NCBI GenBank assembly: GCA_001701295.1
Contig: DAAV01000045.1
Coordinates: 802 to 17,237 of the forward strand
Length of the DNA: 16,436 bases
Direction of reading: 5' to 3'
From: Bacteroidales bacterium H10
GTDB taxonomy: Bacteria; Bacteroidota; Bacteroidia; Bacteroidales; Muribaculaceae
Part shown: one piece after another, positions 6,984 through 14,067 of the stretch
Position numbering within the stretch: the stretch's first letter is position 1
Layout: each line of letters starts with the position of its first letter
Program-made: the position numbers and the translations under genes
Notes under the pieces: model-generated
Databases searched by the model: none
What the model saw: only the letters and a program-made list of their open reading frames with translations
What the model was told of the DNA's origin: nothing

Positions 6984-9035
6984 TTATTCGGCCGTTGTAC
7001 CCCAGTTGCAGGACACAAATTCGAATTTACCTTTCGCGATTGCCTTGCATACGATGGTGCCGGGTGTTGTCGACGAACCGTTGTAGCTGTAGAAGTGGAT
7101 TGTCACTGTCGGCTCGAAGTCGCCTACAGGCGCCAGATTCGGATACAGAACGCCGAGCACGCCGGGGCATACCTCTTTTTCGAATCGTTCTTTCATGAGG
7201 GCTACGATCTCATCGTCGGTCATGTCGTCGTAGGTAGAGCTCTGGTTGCGTGCCGATCCGGGCCGCAGGTCAATGTTGCCCTGATATGCGGATGCTCCGG
7301 TGTAGTAGTCATTGTTGCCGTAGCTTGTCACGAACGATGCTCCGTCAGGCACATTGTCTTTCACCCAGTCGACACACGCCTGGAAGAACCATGAGCTGAG
7401 AGGCTGGTTCTTTCCTGCGGGGAGAATGAGCTCGATCGAGGGATCAAGTTTCCACTCGCCGTCGCGGCGCACAAACTGGTTGGTGACTGTGCGCACACCG
7501 TCGCGTGTGATGGAATCTTCCCATTTCGAACCGTCGAAAGTGAACTCCGAGCAGGCATAGACTGTAGTTCCGCCGCTGTAATATTTATATGCCACGAATT
7601 TGGATGTCTCAGCCTGTGCGTAGGGGTATTTCTGTTTGAGGAACAGAGGCAGATATTCCTGAGCCTGAGTGCCGGAGAAGTTTCCGTAGGTAAGACCCAT
7701 TGCCGCATAGTCGGCGGGGTTTACGACCACAACGTCCGAACCGGCGGTCTCCCACTTCGATCCGTTGAACACATAGGCGGCGTTCAGGTTTTCTGAAGGT
7801 ATGGAGACGATGCGTCTCGGAGCCTTGCGGCCTTTGGCCGATGCGGGCGAGGCTATTTCGGTCACTACGAAGTTGCAGTTGGTGTAAGTGCCTGAATTGG
7901 AGGTCTGTGTGAAATATCCGTAGAGAGTATAGGTCTTGCCGTCTTCGAGGCCGGCCTTGATGGCATCTGTGGCGTTGTAGATAGATCCGCGCACATCGTC
8001 GCGGTCACCGAAGTAAACGTTATAGTAATTGCCGTCGATTGTCACTTTGCCGGTCATGGAGCCGTAGACCGCAAGCACCGGGGTGCTGTTTGTGCCGGCG
8101 GCAAGAAGCCAGTCGGGAGTCAGGTCCTTGGGCGCGGGATAGGTATAGGCCTGTTTGCCGCCTTTCTGCAGATTGTCGTCGTAGGGGAGCTGCAGACAGT
8201 TCTTGTAGCTTGAGAGCGTGCCTGTGGCTATCACCTGGTCGCCAACATTGTAGTCGGCGGCCGGGAACCCGTTTGCATATACAAGTATCGATCCGGCGTT
8301 GTCGGTCAGGATTATGCCCGCGTTGCACACGGCGGTCACGACTCCGTTGACTGTCACGTCATCGCCTGCGGCGAGATCCGGGGTCAGGACACTGCTCATG
8401 GTGAATTCCGGAACGGGGGGAGTGGGAACATCTCCGAATACCGGATCGGTGTCCGAATTGTTGTAGTTCACGATCACGTAGTCTCCTTCTTCAGCATCGT
8501 CGAATGCGTCGGCAAGTACTTTCGGTATACCCGATGAGGCGGGATGCGAGGGGGAGAAGGAGCTGGCGTAGTCATCCGCGCTCCCGTAGATTGTCTGGTA
8601 ATCCTCGTCACTTATTATGTATTCTTTGGCCGAATTGATTTTCAGCATGGTTTCCGGAAGCTCTCCGGCCTCGCGGTATGTCAGGTTTATGGCCGAACCG
8701 TCTGAAAGAGCGAAATAAGTGAATAGCGAGTCTTTAAGGAGATTGGGAATATATTCCTCAGCCGGAATCGACGCGTTGAGATAATTCTGAGTCTTCACTG
8801 CGGCAAGGGCGTCCGAAACATCCTGTTTCGCGGCGAGAGCCTTGTTGAAACGGTTTTCGGAGATGCGGGTGTAGTCGGCAGCCGTAAGCGTGTATTCCAC
8901 AGTCCGGACATCGGTCGGAGTGTAGCCACCCTCGAAACCGTCCAGATAGAGGTCGTTCCAGCTGTTTTCGGAGCATGATGCCATAGCGAGCATGGCTCCG
9001 CCTGCGATAAGCAGGCTTTTTATGTTGTGTTTCAT
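6984..9035 (-). CDS. Modular surface/periplasmic lipoprotein with an OB-fold-like domain
   Basis: A 683-residue protein with a lipoprotein signal peptide (lipobox-like MAS before Cys21). I do not recognise a named family. Residues about 222-290 have the pattern of an OB-fold-like beta barrel (VTVNGVVTAV, GIILTDNAGSILVYA, YNVGDQVIATGTLSSY), as often seen in Bacteroidetes lipoproteins. A related beta stretch runs to about 395. Three similar modules surround it (about 46-122, 138-198 and 434-505). Each begins with a short strand and a DY pair, continues through a helix, and returns to Tyr-rich strands. The gene starts one base after the TonB-dependent receptor stop, so the two are co-translated and the product is probably the receptor's partner. 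It shows no SusD-like TPR fold, so this is not a SusC/SusD pair. The ligand is unknown. Confidence 0.8.
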   Translation of the reverse strand: MKHNIKSLLIAGGAMLAMASCSENSWNDLYLDGFEGGYTPTDVRTVEYTLTAADYTRISENRFNKALAAKQDVSDALAAVKTQNYLNASIPAEEYIPNLLKDSLFTYFALSDGSAINLTYREAGELPETMLKINSAKEYIISDEDYQTIYGSADDYASSFSPSHPASSGIPKVLADAFDDAEEGDYVIVNYNNSDTDPVFGDVPTPPVPEFTMSSVLTPDLAAGDDVTVNGVVTAVCNAGIILTDNAGSILVYANGFPAADYNVGDQVIATGTLSSYKNCLQLPYDDNLQKGGKQAYTYPAPKDLTPDWLLAAGTNSTPVLAVYGSMTGKVTIDGNYYNVYFGDRDDVRGSIYNATDAIKAGLEDGKTYTLYGYFTQTSNSGTYTNCNFVVTEIASPASAKGRKAPRRIVSIPSENLNAAYVFNGSKWETAGSDVVVVNPADYAAMGLTYGNFSGTQAQEYLPLFLKQKYPYAQAETSKFVAYKYYSGGTTVYACSEFTFDGSKWEDSITRDGVRTVTNQFVRRDGEWKLDPSIELILPAGKNQPLSSWFFQACVDWVKDNVPDGASFVTSYGNNDYYTGASAYQGNIDLRPGSARNQSSTYDDMTDDEIVALMKERFEKEVCPGVLGVLYPNLAPVGDFEPTVTIHFYSYNGSSTTPGTIVCKAIAKGKFEFVSCNWGTTAE

Positions 9036-9036
9036 T

Positions 9037-11778
9037 TTAGAAGTTGATTTTGAGTTTTACAGAGAATGAACGGCCGTATGAGTAGAACACGCGGAACGCG
9101 TTGTCCCACGCGCCTCTTGTGTCGGAGAGGGTATAGGCGTCTTTCACGTAATAGTTGTTGAAGAGGTTGTTGACGTTGCCGTAGATTGTGGCGTTGACGC
9201 CTCCGATCTTGAAACGGTAGCTTATGTTGAGATCGAGCTCGTTTCCGAAAGGAATCTTCCAGGGATCGGCCACATCGATGATGTCCTTGCCTTCATAGGC
9301 CGATGATGAGACCTCATAGTCGGAGTAGTTGCGTGCCGAGCATGTCCAGTCAGCGCCGATGCGGAATCCTTTGAAGGGATGGAAAGTCACACCGAGGAAT
9401 GCCGTGGTCTGTGCCGAACCGCCGATCTTGCGTCCTTTCTGGTTGAGTGTGGCGCGCTTGTGGTCGGGGGCGAGTATGCCGCTGGCTATAGTGCCCTTGA
9501 GGTCGGCGAGTGGCTGGCCGTCGTTGGTGTAGAAATAACCTGTCGGGTTCGAATCCCATGTCCAGTCACCGATAGAGAACATACCGTCGAACTCCACCCA
9601 TTCGCAAGGAATATACTTGGCGTTGACTTCCGCACCCATATGCTGTGCGTTGACGCCAGAAAGGCTTATGTAGTAATACTGCCCCGCGAGAGGACCCTGA
9701 CGGATTTCGCCCGAACGGGTCGTGGTCTTGTCGCTCTTGTCAAGCCATTTGGTATAATAGAGGTTGACGTTGGCCGAGAACTTGGGAGAGTGGTAGCCAT
9801 AGCCGAGTTCAACCGATCCGATCTTTGAGTTCTTGGCCTCGGGGTTTATAAGGTTGCTCGACGCCGAGCTGAGGAAGACGCCATAGCTGAAGAAAGGCGC
9901 GCGCGAAATGTAGCCGCCGTTCACATAGACGTTGTTGTGGCGGTTGATGTTGTAGTTGACGCCACCCTTGATTGTTCCGCCGAGGAAACTCTTTGTGTCT
10001 GAACGCTCATGCTCCTTGTCGTAGAAGAACATGTCGCGGCGCCAGTAGCTGGTCACGTTGAGCGCGCCGGCGAGGATCGCTGTCAGTCTGTTGTCGAGTG
10101 CGGAGTATTCGGCCTGTGCGTATGCGCCTTCCTGTGCGACGTATCCTTTGTAATTGCGGTATACGATATCGCCCACACCGAGTTTCTCGAATTTCCAGTC
10201 CGGATCGAGAGCGGCGGCGTTGTTGTATGGCTTCACATCCTTGCGGGTCTCGTAGTTCATGTAATACTCGCCCTCGTAGAGATCCACTATCTTGTTGTAA
10301 TGGTGGCCGATATAATAACGGACGTCGATACCGCCGGTGAATGTCAGTTTCTTGGGTATGAATTCGTTTTTATAGGTCGAGACGAGTCCGTACCACTGAT
10401 GGTCATTGTTTGATGTGGTCATCACCATGTTCGAACCTGCTTCAGAAGCCATGTTCATGCGCTGGATTGCGGCATAGTCGAATGTGCCGTCCGGACAGCG
10501 GAACAGCGTGTTGAGCTTGCCCTGGCTCGCACCGTACCAGCTGGAATAGCTGATGGAGTTGCCTTCGTATGTGCCGTGGCCCTGGCCGCTGTATCCTCCG
10601 CCTGTGGCAAATGAACCGTAGATTGTGGTCGACAGAGATGATTTGTAGTCGATCTGCCAGATATGGCCTAATGACAGCTGAGGTTTGTGGTAATAGTTAT
10701 AGCTTGAGCTCTTGCGCTCGCCATGCATGCCGTAACCGAAAGTCGGATTGTAGCGGTAGGGGCTTTCGTCTCCCATGAACTCGCGCGCTTCCTGCCAGCC
10801 TTCGATCGAAAGACCGTCCTGACTGCTGCGCTTGTAGTGGGTCTGGGGTGCGCCGAACGCCGTGAACGACAGCTGGTGGTTGTCGCCGATCCGTTTGGAT
10901 ACGTTTACGAAATAATTGTATGAATTGAAGTTTGTACCCTGGATATATCCGTCGCCCCACTTGCGCGAGCCGAGCACGGTGATCGCCCATCCGTTCTTCA
11001 TGAGGCCGGTCGAGAGCATGAACCCGAAATTGTTCATCATGTCGTTGCCCATGCCGTACCATGCCGATCCGCCGCGCTTAGCATCGGTCGAGCGGGTGGT
11101 GATGTTGATAGTTCCGCCGATAGAGGGTGACGATATGATCGCCGCTCCGAGTCCGCGCTGTGTCTGCATGTTGCTTGTCACATCGCTGAGTCCTGCCCAG
11201 TTGCTCCAATAGACGCCGCCCCATTCCATGTCGTTGATGGGGAGACCGTTGATAAGCACGGCCACATTTTCTGACTTGAATCCGCGCATGTTGATCTTGG
11301 CGTCGCCGAATCCTCCGCCGTCGGGGGTGGCCCATACGCCCGGAGTGGTCTTGAGAACTTCGGGAAATTCCTGATTTCCGAGTTTTGCCTCTATTTCAGG
11401 TGCGGAAATCTGGGAGAGCGCCACAGGAGTCTGGCGTGTACGTGCCACAGACTGTGTGACGACTACGTCCTGAAGCATTTTTGTGTCAGGGTCCATACGG
11501 ATTTCTCCCATCTGGCCGCGAGGTGAAAGATCAATGGCTTTATAGCCGACATAGGTGATCTTTAGATTTTTGACATGGTCGGGAACACTCAGTTTGAAAT
11601 AACCGTCGATATCGGTGTTCGTGCCGATTTTTGTTCCCGGCACAGTGACGATGGCTCCGATCAGGGGCTCTCCCTGTTCGTCGACCACTTGGCCGCGGCA
11701 TACCACGTCCGCCCATGCGCTAAGCGAGAAGGCGGAGGCGGCGATCAGTGTCGCGCCCGAGAGAATAAGTCTCTTCAT
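9037..11778 (-). CDS. TonB-dependent outer-membrane receptor
   Basis: A 913-residue protein. Residues 1-23 form a signal peptide (ending SAWA before D). Residues 24-105 are a CarboxypepD_reg-like domain (GQVVDEQGEPLIGAIVTVPG, then GYFKLSV and ITYVGY). A TonB-box-like stretch, LQDVVVTQS, sits at about 102-110. The plug domain is about 115-230 (EVLKTTPGV, INMRGF, VLINGLPIND, GGTINITTR). A 22-strand-type beta barrel with many aromatic residues follows, ending in SVKLKINF with the C-terminal Phe typical of outer-membrane proteins. It should import a substrate across the outer membrane using TonB energy. The substrate cannot be told; nothing nearby is a sugar enzyme or metal chaperone. The length and TonB-box region differ from SusC-type receptors. 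It leads a two-gene unit with the lipoprotein and has its own promoter, which lies within a striking inverted repeat. Confidence 0.93.
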   Translation of the reverse strand: MKRLILSGATLIAASAFSLSAWADVVCRGQVVDEQGEPLIGAIVTVPGTKIGTNTDIDGYFKLSVPDHVKNLKITYVGYKAIDLSPRGQMGEIRMDPDTKMLQDVVVTQSVARTRQTPVALSQISAPEIEAKLGNQEFPEVLKTTPGVWATPDGGGFGDAKINMRGFKSENVAVLINGLPINDMEWGGVYWSNWAGLSDVTSNMQTQRGLGAAIISSPSIGGTINITTRSTDAKRGGSAWYGMGNDMMNNFGFMLSTGLMKNGWAITVLGSRKWGDGYIQGTNFNSYNYFVNVSKRIGDNHQLSFTAFGAPQTHYKRSSQDGLSIEGWQEAREFMGDESPYRYNPTFGYGMHGERKSSSYNYYHKPQLSLGHIWQIDYKSSLSTTIYGSFATGGGYSGQGHGTYEGNSISYSSWYGASQGKLNTLFRCPDGTFDYAAIQRMNMASEAGSNMVMTTSNNDHQWYGLVSTYKNEFIPKKLTFTGGIDVRYYIGHHYNKIVDLYEGEYYMNYETRKDVKPYNNAAALDPDWKFEKLGVGDIVYRNYKGYVAQEGAYAQAEYSALDNRLTAILAGALNVTSYWRRDMFFYDKEHERSDTKSFLGGTIKGGVNYNINRHNNVYVNGGYISRAPFFSYGVFLSSASSNLINPEAKNSKIGSVELGYGYHSPKFSANVNLYYTKWLDKSDKTTTRSGEIRQGPLAGQYYYISLSGVNAQHMGAEVNAKYIPCEWVEFDGMFSIGDWTWDSNPTGYFYTNDGQPLADLKGTIASGILAPDHKRATLNQKGRKIGGSAQTTAFLGVTFHPFKGFRIGADWTCSARNYSDYEVSSSAYEGKDIIDVADPWKIPFGNELDLNISYRFKIGGVNATIYGNVNNLFNNYYVKDAYTLSDTRGAWDNAFRVFYSYGRSFSVKLKINF

Positions 11779-11786
11779 AAGGTCTG

Positions 11787-11897
11787 GAATTAAAAGTTGT
11801 TATAGTTTTTAATAATGTTTCAGCTTGTTGTGGATGCGGATTCTGAAGTTTTGAAGCCTTCATCATCCTTAAAACACAAAGTTACAACTTTTAATTC
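11787..11897. repeat. 14-bp perfect inverted repeat bracketing the receptor promoter -7 box and leader
   Basis: GAATTAAAAGTTGT at 11787-11800 is the exact reverse complement of ACAACTTTTAATTC at 11884-11897, with 83 bases between. On the transcribed (minus) strand the upstream arm lies between the -33 and -7 boxes, and the downstream arm ends eight bases before the receptor ATG. Because the upstream arm lies before the expected transcription start, the two arms cannot form an RNA hairpin from this promoter. A DNA-level role, such as a recombination site or paired operators, is more likely. Confidence 0.75.
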
Positions 11898-11908
11898 TTT
11901 TTCACAAT
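11877..11908 (-). promoter_or_regulatory. Bacteroidetes-type promoter of the receptor-lipoprotein operon
   Basis: On the minus strand, TAACTTTG (11884 to 11877) matches the Bacteroidetes -7 consensus TAnnTTTG exactly. ATTG (11908 to 11905) lies exactly 20 bases upstream and matches the -33 TTTG at three of four positions. Transcription should start near 11870, giving a leader of roughly 90 bases before the receptor ATG at 11778. The -33 box lies outside the inverted repeat described separately, while the -7 box lies inside it except for its first base. Confidence 0.75.
11878..11891. promoter_or_regulatory. AAAGTT-N2-AACTTT dyad over the -7 box, possible operator
   Basis: AAAGTT (11878-11883) and AACTTT (11886-11891) form a 6-2-6 dyad overlapping most of the -7 element. 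A protein bound here would block transcription of the receptor operon. One half-site occurs again in the distal inverted-repeat arm (11791-11800), so the region holds three AAGTT/AACTT half-sites. Its use as an operator is inferred only from position and symmetry. Confidence 0.4.
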
Positions 11909-11931
11909 ATTACGTTTGGTTTTAACGGAAG

Positions 11932-13680
11932 TTATGTATTTTTTATTCGATTGAGGTATGCGATTGTCGATTCATCGTCAAGTCCGAGTTTCTTATGCAG
12001 CCTGTATTTCACGGTCTCCACAGTGCGTGATGAGCGGTTGGTAAGAGCAGCTATTTCTTTTGTGGTCAGATTGAGCCTGATGTATGCGCACATCCGTACT
12101 TCATTAGGTGAAAGATCAGGATGTAATATATAGAGTGTCTTGAAGAAATCGGGATGAGTCTGTTCGAAATATGTCTTGAATACGTCCCACATGTTGTCCT
12201 GCAGTTCATATTGGCGTATTCTGTCTTTTATATTCTTCAGCCGTGAGGCCGCCGATTCGGATTTATCATCGATCATGGAAATTATGGCGTTTGTGAGTTC
12301 ATTTAATTGAGCGATCTTGAGAGCGTGTACAGTAAGTTCTCTGCTCTGGGTATTGATTTTGTCATCCTTGACATTTATCTTTTTCCTATGGTCCATATCC
12401 GCCGTAGCGAGTATATGGACATTTGATTTATTGATTTCTTTTTCATTATGCCATTTCATGGCTAACCATGTGGAACAGAGCAATGCTATAAACAGCACTG
12501 TTATTACAATCCAGAGCCATACGCGTAGTCTGCCGGCCTGTTTCAGAGCCTGATCTTTCTGAGAGGCTTCCTGTTCAAGCTCGTATATGGCAAGGTGGTC
12601 GCCGGCAAGAAATGCGGTATTTATGGAATCTCTCATAACTTTGGATTTATGCATCAGCAGATAGGCCGCCTTGAAATTCCCTGTGCCGGCGAGAGCCTCG
12701 GATTTATTTGCGATCAGATTGCTTGTTGTAATGTCCTCTACACGGAATGGTATGCGGGTGATATTCTTTTCCAATACATCCAATGCTTCCTGGTATCGTT
12801 TCTCTGAAATCAGAAGATCCATGTAGTTTGAGACAGCTACGGCTCTGTTATGATAGGAAAAATCGGTTTCAAGTATTTTGCGGTAGTATCTTTCTGCCGC
12901 CTCGTAGTCGCCGGCTCCGAGGTATATGTCGGCGAGATAGCCGTTAAGGTTTGTTTCTGTCAGTTCGTCATCGGCCAGTTCGAAAGCCCTTTTAATGGAT
13001 TCCAAAGCCTTTTTGTGTTTACCCTGGAGGGTGAGTAATGTGACCTCCGCACGTATGAGGGTGATTTCCATGATCCGGCGGTTGGCCGGAGACGCATATC
13101 TTTTATATTTTTCAAACGTATTACGGGCATGTATGAGTTCCTGTCCGGCCTTGTCGGTCATACCGAGTTCCATTTTTGAGAACGCAAGCGATACATAGGC
13201 GTCTGTTTCAAGAATTTTGAGAGAGTCAGGTTTCTCCAATTTAAGAAGTTCGATGCTTTTCTTGGCCGCCTTTGACATATTCCCGGCCATGCCGAGCGCT
13301 ATAATCCATTCCCGCAGGATTTCGAGCTTTTGGTCAATCGGCAGAGCGGATGACACGTTCCATAGATTTTCATATGTTTCCGCACTCCGTGAGTACATCA
13401 GTACGTCTGACAGCAGTCTCGCTTTTTGTTTCATAAGCCCGGGGGAGTCGGGATTTCCATGCTTCAGAAGACTGTCGATTCCGGAAATACGTGAATAATA
13501 AGGCAGAGAGGTGTCGGAAACGACATCTTCCCAATATGTCGAGCGCAAATAATCGGCTCCGCGCCTATTGTCAGCGCGTATGTATATGACATTATATGCT
13601 GTCATGAACATATGGACAGCAAACAGTACGATCAGACGTCTTATCTTAGAAGATGAATCTATATGGCCGTGCGAATTCAT
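11932..13680 (-). CDS. Membrane-spanning TPR / LuxR-type HTH transcriptional regulator
   Basis: A 582-residue one-piece regulator of a type common in Bacteroidetes. An N-terminal hydrophobic segment (about 14-33) acts as signal or anchor. Residues about 45-365 are helical pairs consistent with divergent TPRs (for example LADIYLGAGDYEAAERYYRKIL at about 249-270), expected in the periplasm. A transmembrane helix lies at about 386-408 (LWIVITVLFIALLCSTWLA). A coiled-coil linker (about 430-495) follows, then a GerE/LuxR-like helix-turn-helix at about 523-577 (LSPNEVRMCAYIRL, TTKEIAAL, SSRTVETVKYRLHKKLGL). It probably senses a periplasmic or surface state and contacts DNA from the membrane. It lacks a phosphorylation domain. 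It is divergent from the exported-protein gene to the right and lies upstream, same strand, of the receptor operon, so both are candidate targets. No TAnnTTTG promoter was found for it. Confidence 0.85.
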   Translation of the reverse strand: MNSHGHIDSSSKIRRLIVLFAVHMFMTAYNVIYIRADNRRGADYLRSTYWEDVVSDTSLPYYSRISGIDSLLKHGNPDSPGLMKQKARLLSDVLMYSRSAETYENLWNVSSALPIDQKLEILREWIIALGMAGNMSKAAKKSIELLKLEKPDSLKILETDAYVSLAFSKMELGMTDKAGQELIHARNTFEKYKRYASPANRRIMEITLIRAEVTLLTLQGKHKKALESIKRAFELADDELTETNLNGYLADIYLGAGDYEAAERYYRKILETDFSYHNRAVAVSNYMDLLISEKRYQEALDVLEKNITRIPFRVEDITTSNLIANKSEALAGTGNFKAAYLLMHKSKVMRDSINTAFLAGDHLAIYELEQEASQKDQALKQAGRLRVWLWIVITVLFIALLCSTWLAMKWHNEKEINKSNVHILATADMDHRKKINVKDDKINTQSRELTVHALKIAQLNELTNAIISMIDDKSESAASRLKNIKDRIRQYELQDNMWDVFKTYFEQTHPDFFKTLYILHPDLSPNEVRMCAYIRLNLTTKEIAALTNRSSRTVETVKYRLHKKLGLDDESTIAYLNRIKNT

Positions 13681-13913
13681 ATATTTATTGATGACCTTAG
13701 ATTATGTGAAAAATCAATATGGCGGTTATTGTTTTTTTGCTTTGATGATCGCCAAAACATTTCTATAACGCTTCTAAAACGAATTTTAGTTTTGATGTAC
13801 GGGCAATCCGCCGATACTTCACAGTGCATTTGATTATGATGAAATTTTTAGATCGATATAGCTGAATATCAGATGTATGTAATAAATGTAAGTGTGTTTG
13901 TCGTAGATGTTAA

Positions 13914-13923
13914 TATACGTATA
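13914..13923. promoter_or_regulatory. Perfect 10-bp palindrome, possible operator
   Basis: TATACGTATA is self-complementary and lies 24 bases upstream of the -33 box of the plus-strand promoter, where an activator could bind. AT-rich palindromes of this size can arise by chance, so support rests on position alone. Confidence 0.25.
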
Positions 13924-13946
13924 AGAATAATAGTAGTACGGAATCT

Positions 13947-13978
13947 GTTGAAATATGCGGCCTCTGCGTCTAATTTTG
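13947..13978 (+). promoter_or_regulatory. Bacteroidetes-type promoter of the exported-protein gene
   Basis: TAATTTTG (13971-13978) matches the -7 consensus TAnnTTTG exactly. GTTG (13947-13950) lies 20 bases upstream and matches the -33 TTTG at three of four positions. Transcription should start near 13985, leaving a leader of about 80 bases before the ATG at 14068. Spacing and the weak first base of the -33 box are the same as in the receptor-operon promoter. Confidence 0.7.
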
Positions 13979-14067
13979 TATCAGTAGACGGCCGGAAGGT
14001 CTGGAAGTGTCTGCCAAACATGTTTTATCATCCCCGGCTTCCAGGGAGAATCTAAAATTATGACATT

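Larger units (their letters stand above)
13681..14067. other. 387-bp AT-rich divergent intergenic region
   Basis: This lies between the start codons of the regulator (minus strand) and the exported-protein gene (plus strand). It holds the plus-strand promoter at 13947-13978, a 10-bp palindrome at 13914-13923, and a small hairpin CTAAAA-N4-TTTTAG (13774-13789) followed by TTTTG. A 60-codon open frame at 13873-14055 gives an unlikely protein and is probably non-coding. Nothing else in the region stood out. Confidence 0.6.

Noticed and set aside
6792..7394. 200-codon plus-strand open frame overlapping the A2M end and the lipoprotein
   Set aside because: It runs through the bidirectional terminator and lies antisense to a clear lipoprotein gene. 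It is a by-product of high-GC codon use on the other strand.
6984..11778. SusC/SusD-type glycan uptake pair
   Set aside because: The lipoprotein has no SusD-like helical TPR pattern, the receptor is shorter than typical SusC proteins and has a different TonB-box region, and no carbohydrate enzymes are nearby.
11932..13680. Hybrid two-component system or classical LuxR response regulator
   Set aside because: No receiver, histidine kinase or acyl-homoserine-lactone domain is present. The sensor part is TPR-like and joined to the HTH through a membrane helix.
13681..13800. TAnnTTTG promoter for the TPR/LuxR regulator on the minus strand
   Set aside because: Only isolated TTTG matches occur, without the TA two bases upstream and without a spaced -33 box, so no promoter is called.
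13873..14055. 60-codon open frame in the divergent intergenic region
   Set aside because: It overlaps the predicted promoter and leader of the downstream gene, and its translation shows no signal peptide or family features.
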